Shown here piece after piece: positions 20,697 to 28,457 of a DNA stretch of 37,255 nucleotides. The stretch comes from Bradyrhizobiaceae bacterium. GTDB taxonomy: Bacteria > Pseudomonadota > Alphaproteobacteria > Rhizobiales > Xanthobacteraceae. The translations under genes and the position numbers were made by a program. The stretch covers positions 1 to 37,255 of the forward strand of contig CANKBJ010000016.1 of assembly GCA_947479905.1 (NCBI GenBank). The letters are read 5' to 3'. Below the pieces are notes generated by a model. It had not been told where the DNA came from. It ran no database searches and worked only from the letters and a program-made list of their open reading frames with translations. Numbering within the stretch: the first letter of the stretch is position 1; every line of letters begins with the position of its first letter.

Positions 20697-21467
20697 ATGA
20701 CCGTTGAACTCACCCCTACCCCCTCCTTCCGCCTCGACGGCAAGCGCGCGCTGGTCACCGGCGCCGGGCGCGGCATCGGTCTCGCCGCCGCCTCCGCGCT
20801 GGCCGACGCCGGCGCGCATGTGACGTTGGCCGCACGCACGGCGTCCGAAATCGAGGAAGCGGCGGCGGCGATCCGCGCGCGCGGCCAGCAGGCCGACGCG
20901 CTGACGCTCGACGTCACCGATATCGCCGCCGTCAAGGCAGCGCTTGCCGCACGCGCGCCGTTTCAGGTGCTGGTCAACAATGCCGGCATGAACCGGCCGG
21001 CGCCGCTGATCGACGTCAAGGTCGAGGACTTCGACGCCATCATGGGGCTGAATGTGCGCGCCGCTTTCTTCATGGCGCAGACGGTGGCCAAGCGGCTGGT
21101 CGAGGAAAAACTTTCCGGTTCGATCATCAACATCTCGTCGCAGATGGGTCATGTCGGCGCGGCGCGGCGCACCGTCTATTGCGCGTCCAAGCACGCGATG
21201 GAAGGCTTCACCAAGGCGATGTCGATTGAACTCGCGCCGCACAATATCCGCGTCAACTCGCTGGGCCCGACATTCCTTGAAACGCCGATGACCAAACCGT
21301 TTTTCGAGAACAAGGCGTTCCGCGACGAAGTCCTGTCAAAGATCAAGCTCGGCCGCCTTGGTCAGCTTGAGGAACTCACCGGCGCGATCGTCTTTCTCGC
21401 CGGCAATGCATCGTCGCTGATGACCGGCTCGGCGCTGGTGCTCGACGGCGGCTGGACGGCGGAGTGA
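20697..21467 (+). CDS. SDR family NAD(P)-dependent oxidoreductase
   Basis: A 256-residue classical short-chain dehydrogenase. The cofactor motif VTGAGRGIGLAAA is at about 20-32, NNAG at about 94-97, the catalytic Ser is in IINISSQMG, and YCASK gives the catalytic Tyr and Lys. Unlike the minus-strand SDR at 13363-14151, all catalytic residues are present. It lies between two repeat copies and probably belongs to the same transcript as the HisD-like gene. The fold resembles gluconate 5-dehydrogenase and FabG-like enzymes; the substrate is not known. Confidence 0.92.
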   Translation: MTVELTPTPSFRLDGKRALVTGAGRGIGLAAASALADAGAHVTLAARTASEIEEAAAAIRARGQQADALTLDVTDIAAVKAALAARAPFQVLVNNAGMNRPAPLIDVKVEDFDAIMGLNVRAAFFMAQTVAKRLVEEKLSGSIINISSQMGHVGAARRTVYCASKHAMEGFTKAMSIELAPHNIRVNSLGPTFLETPMTKPFFENKAFRDEVLSKIKLGRLGQLEELTGAIVFLAGNASSLMTGSALVLDGGWTAE

Positions 21468-21474
21468 TGCATTC

Positions 21475-21634
21475 TTATCCCTCCCCGTCTTCGGGGAGGG
21501 TGGCGAGCGCCAGCGAGCCGGGTGGGGGCTGCGCCTGTTCGAGCCGTGACCCCACCCCCGGCGCCATAGCGCGTCGAAGACGCGCGTAACCGCGCTTACG
21601 GCGCCGGACCCTCCCCTTTTAGGGGAGGGATAAG
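21475..21634. repeat. Modular multi-hairpin intergenic repeat, copy 3
   Basis: It is near-identical in layout to copy 1: a CCTCCCCG-TCTT-CGGGGAGG arm, GGGTGGGG with CCCCACCC, a CCGGCGCC...GGCGCCGG arm, and a final CCCTCCCC-TTTT-AGGGGAGGG arm. It fills the gap between the convergent SDR and hydroxyacid dehydrogenase genes, where it could act as a two-way terminator. Confidence 0.88.
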
Positions 21635-21635
21635 A

Positions 21636-22625
21636 TCAAAACAACTTCTTCAACACCTGCGGATTGAGGCAACTGACCGGCGGCTTGCCCTCGATCAGCG
21701 CGATGCAGTTGTCGGCCACGACATTGGCCATGCCCTCGCGCAATTCGAGAACGCCGCTGCCGAGGTGCGGCGTCAGCACGACATTGTCCATGGCGACCAG
21801 ATCGGGCGACACCTGAGGCTCAAACTCATAGACGTCGAGCCCCGCGCCGGCGATTTTCTTTTCCTTCAGCGCCCGCACCAGAGCCGCCTCGTCAATCACC
21901 GGGCCGCGCGCCGTATTGATAACGAAGGCCGTCTTCTTCATCAGCGCGAATTGCGCGTCGCTCATCAGGTGGCGTGTTTCCGGCGCCAATTGCGGGTGCA
22001 GCGAGACGAAGTCCGATTGACGCAGCACGTCCTCGAAGCTGCCATAGGTCGCGCCGAATTTCTGTTCTTCCGCTTCGGGCAAGCGGCGCGGATCGCAATA
22101 GATGATTTTCATGCCGAAGCCGCCACCACGGCGGCCGACGGCCCGGCCGATACGGCCGAAGCCGACGAGGCCCAAAGTCTTGCCGCTCACCGCGTAGCCA
22201 GCGAGATGGTTGGATTGCGAGCCGGGGTAAACGCCCTGCCGGAACAGCCGGTCGCCGAGCGCGATATTGCGCGCCACCGCGAGCAGCAGGCCGAAAGCGA
22301 TATCCGCCGTCGCGTCGGTGACGATCGCCGGGATGTTAGTGACAGGAATGCCGAGTTCGGTCGCCGCCGCGAGATCGATGCGGTCCTGCGTGATGTTCAT
22401 CGACGACACCGCCTTGAGCGCGGGGTTGGCGGTGAGCACATCGCGGTCGATGACGTCATGCAGCAGGCACAGCAGGATGTCGGCCCGCTTCACGCCCGCG
22501 ATCAGTTTGTCCTTGGGCAGGACGCGGCTCGAATCCGGATTGACCTCGACATCGGCGACGGCGCGCAGGCGGTTAAGCGCGCTCTCGGCGATCGGCTGGG
22601 TGACGAAAATGCGCGGCCGGCTCAT
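21636..22625 (-). CDS. D-2-hydroxyacid dehydrogenase (glyoxylate/hydroxypyruvate reductase-like)
   Basis: A 329-residue NAD(P)-dependent dehydrogenase. The Rossmann motif GLVGFGRIGRAVGRR is at about 150-164. The catalytic Arg is in INTARGPVIDEA, Glu in GLDVYEFEP and His in VLTPHLGSG. The start at 22625 (MSRPRIFVTQ) overlaps the stop of the upstream monooxygenase gene by 4 bp, so the two are coupled. It is a different subfamily from the dehydrogenase at 12461-13366 and shows little similarity beyond the motifs. It probably reduces or oxidises a pathway 2-keto/2-hydroxy acid. Confidence 0.92.
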   Translation of the reverse strand: MSRPRIFVTQPIAESALNRLRAVADVEVNPDSSRVLPKDKLIAGVKRADILLCLLHDVIDRDVLTANPALKAVSSMNITQDRIDLAAATELGIPVTNIPAIVTDATADIAFGLLLAVARNIALGDRLFRQGVYPGSQSNHLAGYAVSGKTLGLVGFGRIGRAVGRRGGGFGMKIIYCDPRRLPEAEEQKFGATYGSFEDVLRQSDFVSLHPQLAPETRHLMSDAQFALMKKTAFVINTARGPVIDEAALVRALKEKKIAGAGLDVYEFEPQVSPDLVAMDNVVLTPHLGSGVLELREGMANVVADNCIALIEGKPPVSCLNPQVLKKLF

Positions 22626-23707
22626 TTGATCGCCGCGTTGACCTTGGGCAGCACTTTCTCGGCCAGCAGCACCATCGAGCGGCGGCCGAGATCGCGGTCC
22701 TTCCAGTCCTTGCCGGCATAGAGCAGCGTGCCGAAATCGCCGACCGTCTCGCGATACTTCAGCAATTCGTCGGCAACCTTGTCCGGTGTGCCGTAGGTAA
22801 TGAGCGCGTCGCAGATATTGTCGAGCGTCACTTCGTCGTCCGGCTGATCGCGGTGCGTCTTGAACAGTTCGATGCGGCCGTTCATTTTCAGCTTGGTGTA
22901 GAGCTGGCTGTAATAATAGCGGTACGGCCCGTTTGGATCGGTGGCATAGGCCTTGGCCGTCTTCTCGTCGTCGGCGACGAAGATCGAGCGCGCGACGCGC
23001 CAGTTTTCCGCCAGCGCCGGCCGGCCGACGCGCTCGCAGCCCTCGACATATTTCGGCCAATGGCTCTTCACCCATTGCGGCATCAGGAAGTTCGCCGAGA
23101 TCGGCTCCCAGCCGCGCGCGGCGGCTTCGGTCACGCCTTTCGAGAACGGCGCCACCGCGGTGACGACGATCGGCGGATGCGGCCGCTGCAGCGGCTTGGC
23201 GATATAGCCCTGGCCGAGATCGGGCAGGAACTGGCGCTCGACGCTGATGTTCCAGTACTTGCCCTTGAGATTGTACGGCGGATCGTTGGCCCAGATCGCC
23301 AGCACCTGATTGATGCCTTCGAGAAACATTTCGTTGCGATTGGCGTCGAGATTGCCGAACACTTCCGCGTCCGACAACAGACCGCCGGGGCTGATGCCGA
23401 AGATGAAGCGGCCGTCGAGCATGTGATCGAGCATCGCGATCTGCGAGGCGACCGCCGCCGGATGCGTGTTCGGCATGTTGATGGTGCCGGTGCCGAGTTT
23501 GATCTGCTTGGTGGCGTGAACCAAAGTCGCCAGAAACAGCGCGCAGGACGTGATGTTCTCGGCGCGGTCGGTGACATGCTCGCCACACAAGGCTTCGGCA
23601 AAGCCGAGTTCGTCGGCAAGAATGAACGCCTCCCGATCCTCGCGCAGCGACTGACGCCAGTCCTTGGCGAGCGGATGGATGGGCATGGTGAAAAAGCCGA
23701 GCTTCAT
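22622..23707 (-). CDS. Luciferase-like (LLM class) flavin-dependent monooxygenase
   Basis: A 361-residue TIM-barrel enzyme of the bacterial luciferase/alkanesulfonate monooxygenase class, using FMNH2 or F420. Family blocks are MKLGFFTMPIHPLAKDW at the N-terminus, CGEHVTDRAENITSCALFLA (about 51-70), IKLGTGTINMPNTHPAAVASQIAML with the typical HP-A-A-x-A pattern, and GRFIFGISPGGLLSDAEVFG. The start at 23707 fits the family N-terminus. It is divergent from the amidohydrolase gene. Such enzymes often start the oxidation of ketones, terpenes, sulfonates or N-heterocycles. No flavin reductase is adjacent. Confidence 0.92.
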   Translation of the reverse strand: MKLGFFTMPIHPLAKDWRQSLREDREAFILADELGFAEALCGEHVTDRAENITSCALFLATLVHATKQIKLGTGTINMPNTHPAAVASQIAMLDHMLDGRFIFGISPGGLLSDAEVFGNLDANRNEMFLEGINQVLAIWANDPPYNLKGKYWNISVERQFLPDLGQGYIAKPLQRPHPPIVVTAVAPFSKGVTEAAARGWEPISANFLMPQWVKSHWPKYVEGCERVGRPALAENWRVARSIFVADDEKTAKAYATDPNGPYRYYYSQLYTKLKMNGRIELFKTHRDQPDDEVTLDNICDALITYGTPDKVADELLKYRETVGDFGTLLYAGKDWKDRDLGRRSMVLLAEKVLPKVNAAIK

Positions 23708-23929
23708 CGTGGGAACGTCCTTGCAGCGTGTTTTCACAGGGCCAAATGTCGGCCGAAGCCAGAATCCAGCCTAGGGCATGATGCGCGTCGGCGTAAAGCC
23801 GCCCAACATGTGGGCCGAAATCCGGCGGATGCCCCATGCGCCATCGCACGGCTGGCGCGCTGGATTTCAGCGACGCCACCAGCTAGGGCTACCGCATCAT
23901 TCACAGCATCACAGGCGACGGAGCGGCGC

Positions 23930-25294
23930 GTGACTCGTTTACTGATTAAGGGCGGATCGATCGTCTCGATGGACGCGACGATCAAGGACCTGCCGCGCGG
24001 CGACGTGCTGGTGGAGAACGGCCGCATCGCCGCGATCGCGCCGACGCTCGCCGCCGACGATGCCGAGATCATCGACGCCAGCGGCATGATCGTACTGCCC
24101 GGCCTGATCAACGCGCACGTCCATACCTGGCAGAGCGCGCTGCGCGGCATTGCCGGCGACTGGACCGTCGGCAAATATATGCAGGCGATGCACGGCGGAC
24201 TGGCCGGACATTTTCGCCCCGAGGATGTTCAGATCGCCAATCTGATGGGCGCGCTCAATGCGCTCAACAGCGGCACGACGACTTTGGTCGACTGGTGCCA
24301 CGTCAACCGCACGCCGGAACATACCGACGCGGCCATCGACGGCCTTACATCTTCCGGCGCACGCGCGCTGTTCCTGCACGGCTCGCCGAAGCCCGATCCG
24401 AAACCGGGCGAGAGGCACTACAGCGAAATTCCGATGCCGCGCGCCGAGGTCGAGCGCCTGCGCAAGGGCCGCTTTGCCAGCCATGACGGTCTGGTCACGC
24501 TCGGCCTCGCCATTCTCGGGCCGTCTTATTCGACGCGCGAGGTGACTTTGTCCGACGTGCGCCTGGCGCGCGACTTCGGCCTCATCGCCAGCATGCATGT
24601 CGGCGGCGGCATCGTGATGCAGCCGGATGGTTTCCAGCGCCTGCTCGACGACGGGGCCATCGGCACCAATTTCAATATCGTGCACGGCAACGACATGGCG
24701 CACGACCTGATCCGCCGGCTTGCCGGCGCCGGCGCGCAGTTCACCTCCACCGCCGAAATCGAATTGCAGATGGGCTATGGCGATCCGCTCACCGGCGTAT
24801 TGCAGGCCTGCGGGTCGCCGATGTCGATCGGCACCGATGTCGAGCCGGCGTCGCGCGGCGACATGTTCAGCGCCATGCGCACGACCTTGCAGCACGAACG
24901 CCATCGCCGCACGCTGGAAATTCTGAGCCAGACCGGCAGCCGGCCGCTGGACATGCCGGTGACCTGCCGGCAGGCTCTGGAATGGGCCACCATCCATGGC
25001 GCGCGCATGGCCGGGCTCGATTCGCAGGTCGGCTCGCTGACTCCGGGCAAACAGGCGGACATCGTGCTGCTGCGTGCCGACGATCTGGCGATGTTCCCGG
25101 TCACCGATCCGGTCGCGTCGGCTGTGATGCAGGGCGGCGTCGCCAGCGTCGACACCGTGCTGGTCGCCGGCCGCATCGTGAAGCGCGACGGCCGTCTGCT
25201 TTACGGCGCGCTTGCGGAAAAGAAAGTCGCGCTGCGCCAGTCCGGCGAACGCATTCTCACCGACTTCGGCCTGTTGCCGCGCGAGACAGCCTGA
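23930..25294 (+). CDS. Amidohydrolase (cytosine deaminase / chlorohydrolase superfamily)
   Basis: A 454-residue metal-dependent hydrolase of the ATZ/TRZ-type amidohydrolases. Metal ligands are H63 and H65 (NAHVHTW), H223 (MHVGGG), H252 (VHGND) and D303 (SIGTDVEPASRGD). LTPGKQADIVLLR near the C-terminus is the standard beta-sandwich tail. The start is a GTG at 23930 with GGAG six bases upstream; the preceding in-frame sequence is antisense to the monooxygenase gene and is not coding. It would deaminate or hydrolyse a ring amide or halide. The HVGGG after H223 departs from the usual HxxE of many deaminases. Confidence 0.9.
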   Translation: MTRLLIKGGSIVSMDATIKDLPRGDVLVENGRIAAIAPTLAADDAEIIDASGMIVLPGLINAHVHTWQSALRGIAGDWTVGKYMQAMHGGLAGHFRPEDVQIANLMGALNALNSGTTTLVDWCHVNRTPEHTDAAIDGLTSSGARALFLHGSPKPDPKPGERHYSEIPMPRAEVERLRKGRFASHDGLVTLGLAILGPSYSTREVTLSDVRLARDFGLIASMHVGGGIVMQPDGFQRLLDDGAIGTNFNIVHGNDMAHDLIRRLAGAGAQFTSTAEIELQMGYGDPLTGVLQACGSPMSIGTDVEPASRGDMFSAMRTTLQHERHRRTLEILSQTGSRPLDMPVTCRQALEWATIHGARMAGLDSQVGSLTPGKQADIVLLRADDLAMFPVTDPVASAVMQGGVASVDTVLVAGRIVKRDGRLLYGALAEKKVALRQSGERILTDFGLLPRETA

Positions 25295-25297
25295 GGC

Positions 25298-25948
25298 TCA
25301 CACCGATGCCGGCGCGCCCGGCTGCTTGAGCGGATGGGCGCGCGCAAAGGCATCGATCTTGGCGCAAGATGCGGCGATACGATTGACCGTCGGGTAGGGC
25401 GTCAGATCGACTTTAAAGAAATTGGCGCCGGCCACCTGACTGGCCAGACAAATATCGGCGATCGTCACCTGTTCGCCCTGGCAAAAAGTGCCGGTGTCTT
25501 TCTCGGTGGCGAGATGTTCTTCCAGCCCCGACAATGCCGCCTGGTGCCAGTGCTGCGCCCATTTGGCGACGCCGGCCTCGTCGATCTTGAACTCAGCGCT
25601 AAGATATTCGCGCACGCGCGGCACGATCAATGGATGCGAGTCGGCGGCGACGAGCTGAGCCAACCCGCGCACCCGCGCCCGCGCTTTCGGCGCGGACGGT
25701 AGCAGCGGCGGCGTCGGGTGAACCTCGTCGATATATTCGATGATCGCCAGCGACTCGAACAAAGCCGGTCCCTCGCCGTCGACCAGTGCCGGCAGCGCCA
25801 TCATCGGATTGACGGCGCGGAATTGCGGATCGCGCTGATGGCCTTTCATCAGGTTAACCTCGATCACCTCGGGCGACAGGCCCTTGAGATTGAGCGCAAT
25901 GCGCACGCGATAGGTCGCCAGCGACCGCCAGAACGAAAATAGCTTCAC
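25298..25948 (-). CDS. Glutathione S-transferase, zeta-like (maleylacetoacetate isomerase-type)
   Basis: A 216-residue GST of zeta-class layout: N-terminal thioredoxin domain (about 1-80) with NPMMALPALVDGEGPALFESLAIIEYIDE, then a helical domain. The usual zeta active-site block RSSCSWRVR appears as RSLATYRVR: the first Ser is kept, but Ser15 and the Cys16 position are Leu and Ala. Maleylacetoacetate or maleylpyruvate isomerase activity is thus possible but not assured. It is convergent with the amidohydrolase gene (3-bp gap). Together with an FAA-family gene in the window, it hints at aromatic-ring cleavage products. Confidence 0.9.
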   Translation of the reverse strand: MKLFSFWRSLATYRVRIALNLKGLSPEVIEVNLMKGHQRDPQFRAVNPMMALPALVDGEGPALFESLAIIEYIDEVHPTPPLLPSAPKARARVRGLAQLVAADSHPLIVPRVREYLSAEFKIDEAGVAKWAQHWHQAALSGLEEHLATEKDTGTFCQGEQVTIADICLASQVAGANFFKVDLTPYPTVNRIAASCAKIDAFARAHPLKQPGAPASV

Positions 25949-26000
25949 CGCCGCCCTCCCATTTTCATTTTTTTCACGCCCGCTTTGCGCGGGCCGTGAA

Positions 26001-26441
26001 CTATTTCTTGCTGCCGCCCGGATCGGCCTTCAGCCCGGCCGCTTCGATACCGGCGACAGCGATGATCTCATCATTGTCGCCGGTGTCGCCGGAAATGCCG
26101 ACAGCACCCACGATCACATTCGCGGCATCGCGGATCAGCACGCCACCGGGGTTGGGCACGATCCGCCCACCGCTCGCCGCTTCGATCGCGGCGAAGAAAT
26201 TCGGGTTCTGCGTCGCCCGCTCCATGCTGGTGCGCGAGCCCCAGCCCATGCCGAGCGCGCCGTAGGCTTTGGCGACCGCGATCTCGTAGCGGATAATGCC
26301 GGAGCCGTCCTCGCGCTTGGCGCAGACGATATGACCGCCGGTGTCGAGCACCACGATGGTCTGCGGCATCTGCTTCTGGTCGCGCGCCACTTTCAGCGCG
26401 ACATCGATAATGCTGGAAGCCTGGGCAAGCGTGACGGACAT
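26001..26441 (-). CDS. GlcG/HbpS family (DUF336) heme-binding-like protein
   Basis: A 146-residue single-domain protein of the GlcG/HbpS family (PF03928). It has the family pattern VLDTGGHIVCAKREDG (about 31-46), MERATQNPNFFAAIEAASGGRIVPNPGGVLIRD (about 73-105) and GAVGISGDTGDNDE near 111-124. No signal peptide is seen, so it is cytoplasmic as written. Family members include a heme-binding sensor and small subunits or accessory proteins of oxidative catabolic clusters; no enzyme activity can be assigned. It is 39 bp downstream of the minus-strand dehydrogenase gene and probably cotranscribed. Confidence 0.88.
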   Translation of the reverse strand: MSVTLAQASSIIDVALKVARDQKQMPQTIVVLDTGGHIVCAKREDGSGIIRYEIAVAKAYGALGMGWGSRTSMERATQNPNFFAAIEAASGGRIVPNPGGVLIRDAANVIVGAVGISGDTGDNDEIIAVAGIEAAGLKADPGGSKK

Positions 26442-26480
26442 GATAACTCCAATTTTTGAAAACGTGCTGCGTTGCGAACT

Positions 26481-27368
26481 CTAGGATTTCTTGCGGCCGG
26501 CCCAATAGACCGACAGGCTGGCGCCGTCGCCGCCGCCCTGCCCGTGCTGCGCCGCGTCCTCGAAACCGGCGAGCGCGGCCTTGGTCGCGATCATATCGGC
26601 GCCGAGCGCGGTGCCCGCTTCGACCATGGTGCGCAGATCCTTGCGCGCATTGTCGATGCTGAAAGTCGTCGGCCCCGGATCGCGGCCCTCGAACAGCGCC
26701 ACCACCATCTCGGCGCGATGCTTCAGGGCGTTGTTGGCGCCGTTGCTCTCGACGAACAGGTCGAGCAGTCGCTTCGGCTCCCAGCCGACGGCGCGCGCGA
26801 GCGCAAAGGCCTCGCCATAAGCCTGCCAAGCCACCATCAGCGGCAGATTGATCGCCAGCTTCATCGCCGCGCCGGCGCCGACCGGCCCGCAATGCTCTAT
26901 CTTGCGGCAAAGCTGTTCGAGAATAGGTTTCGCCCGTTCGGCGTCGGCTGGCTCCGCGCCCATCAGGCCGAGCAACTTTCCCTGCCGCGCCGGAGTCGTT
27001 GAGCCGCCGACCGGGCATTCGACAAAGGCCGCGCCCTTGGCCCGCACCTTCGGCGCAAGCCCGGTCTCGACTGTCGGCGCCACCGTGCTCATCTCGATCA
27101 GCAGCTTGCCTTTCACATTGCCAAACAACAGGCCGTTCGGCCCATTATAGACCGCGTCGATCGCAGCGGCATCGGTGAGACTGGTGAGCACTACTTCGAC
27201 CGCGTCGGCCAAAGCCGCCGGGCTTGCCGCTACCTTGGCGCCGGCCGCGGCCAAGGCCTTGGTCTTTTCCGGATTGCGATTCCACACCGTGACCTGATGG
27301 CCGACTTCAATCAGCCGCGCTGCGATATTGGCGCCCATGGCCCCCAGGCCCGCTACACCGATCTGCAT
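26481..27368 (-). CDS. 3-hydroxyisobutyrate dehydrogenase family oxidoreductase
   Basis: A 295-residue beta-hydroxyacid dehydrogenase. GVAGLGAMGANIAARL (4-19) is the Rossmann loop, with WNRNPEK following strand 2, which favours NADP. The substrate loop is ECPVGGSTTPARQG (about 117-130), and the catalytic Lys is in GAGAAMKLAIN (about 163-173). A Gly/Gln-rich stretch (HGQGGGDGAS) precedes the C-terminus. It is divergent from a second family member starting 168 bp away, suggesting two steps on different substrates or an ancient duplication. Confidence 0.92.
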   Translation of the reverse strand: MQIGVAGLGAMGANIAARLIEVGHQVTVWNRNPEKTKALAAAGAKVAASPAALADAVEVVLTSLTDAAAIDAVYNGPNGLLFGNVKGKLLIEMSTVAPTVETGLAPKVRAKGAAFVECPVGGSTTPARQGKLLGLMGAEPADAERAKPILEQLCRKIEHCGPVGAGAAMKLAINLPLMVAWQAYGEAFALARAVGWEPKRLLDLFVESNGANNALKHRAEMVVALFEGRDPGPTTFSIDNARKDLRTMVEAGTALGADMIATKAALAGFEDAAQHGQGGGDGASLSVYWAGRKKS

Positions 27369-27535
27369 ATCAACTCCCTGTCTCTTTTGCGGCGACGATA
27401 GGCGATCACGGCAGATCTTGGAAGAAGGATTGGCTTGAAAGACACTTCACACGCCGCCCCCCCTCTCGACAGGTCCGGGTGCGACGCATTAAGACCGCAG
27501 ACAACAAAATCATATTCGGCGGGGAGAGTTTCGAC

Positions 27536-28444
27536 ATGGCTGCGGCAAGGAAGAACAAGGGCACGGTCGGCGTCATCGGCCTCGGCATTATGGGCGGCTC
27601 ATTCGCCCGCAATCTGGCGAAAGCCGGCTGGCGCGTCATCGGTTACGATCTCAGCGCCGCGCGCCGCCGCGAAGCGCAGGCCGCCGGTGTCGAAATCGCC
27701 GGCAGCGTCGCCGATGTCGCCGCGAGCGCGCCGACGGTACTGACCAGCCTGCCGAAGCCGCAGGCTTTGATGGAAGTCGCGCGCGCGATCGCCGCCGCCA
27801 AACTCAAGGGCAAACTGATCGTCGAAATGAGCACCTTCACCATCGCCGACAAGGAGAAGGCGCGGAAGGTTTTCACCAAAGCCGGCCACACGATGCTCGA
27901 CACGCCGGTCAGCGGCACCGGTTCGCAGGCCCGCACCGGCGATCTGGTATTCTACGCCAGCGGCAATACGGCGATTATCAAGAAGCTCAAGCCGATGTTC
28001 GAAGCCTTCGGCCGCACCGTCTATGACGTCGGCGCCTTCGGCAATGGCAGCAAGATGAAATACGTCGCCAATCTGCTGGTGGCGATCAACAACGTCGCCT
28101 CGGCCGAGGCCATGGTGCTTGGCATGAAGGCCGGCCTTCCCGCCCAGGCGATCTTCGATCTGGTGCGCGCCGGCGCCGGCAATTCGCGCGTGTTCGAACT
28201 GCGCGCGCCGATGATGGTGAAGGGCAACTACAACGACGTCACCATGAAGATCGATGTCTGGGACAAGGACATGCAGGTGATCGCCGACTACGCCCGCAAG
28301 ATCAAGGTGCCGACGCCGATGTTCAATGCGTCGAAACCGATCTATATCAAGGCGATGAAATCGGGCCTCGGGGCCAAGGACACCGCCGCCGTCTGCGCGG
28401 TGATGGAAAAGATGGCGAAATTCAAACGCGGCAAGGGCAAATAA
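27536..28444 (+). CDS. 3-hydroxyisobutyrate dehydrogenase family oxidoreductase (second copy)
   Basis: A 302-residue beta-hydroxyacid dehydrogenase. GVIGLGIMGGSFARNLA is the dinucleotide loop, GYDLSAARR follows strand 2, DTPVSGTGSQARTG is the substrate loop, and the catalytic Lys is in NGSKMKYVANLL. The ATG at 27536 has GGGGAGAG upstream; an in-frame start 57 bp earlier lacks a good ribosome site. It ends 13 bp before the CocE-type hydrolase gene, so they likely share a transcript. It is clearly a paralog, not a duplicate, of the minus-strand gene at 26481-27368. Confidence 0.92.
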   Translation: MAAARKNKGTVGVIGLGIMGGSFARNLAKAGWRVIGYDLSAARRREAQAAGVEIAGSVADVAASAPTVLTSLPKPQALMEVARAIAAAKLKGKLIVEMSTFTIADKEKARKVFTKAGHTMLDTPVSGTGSQARTGDLVFYASGNTAIIKKLKPMFEAFGRTVYDVGAFGNGSKMKYVANLLVAINNVASAEAMVLGMKAGLPAQAIFDLVRAGAGNSRVFELRAPMMVKGNYNDVTMKIDVWDKDMQVIADYARKIKVPTPMFNASKPIYIKAMKSGLGAKDTAAVCAVMEKMAKFKRGKGK

Positions 28445-28457
28445 GCGGGGGGACGCG

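Noticed and set aside
22626-23879. Long minus-strand frame that would extend the hydroxyacid dehydrogenase to 747 residues
   Set aside because: The extension overlaps the monooxygenase gene in another frame. The dehydrogenase N-terminus starts at the ATG at 22625 in a 4-bp overlap typical of coupled genes.
22853-23929. Long open frame upstream of and in frame with the amidohydrolase gene
   Set aside because: It is antisense to the monooxygenase gene, has an Arg/His/Gly-rich shadow composition, and a GTG with a good ribosome site at 23930 starts the real family N-terminus.
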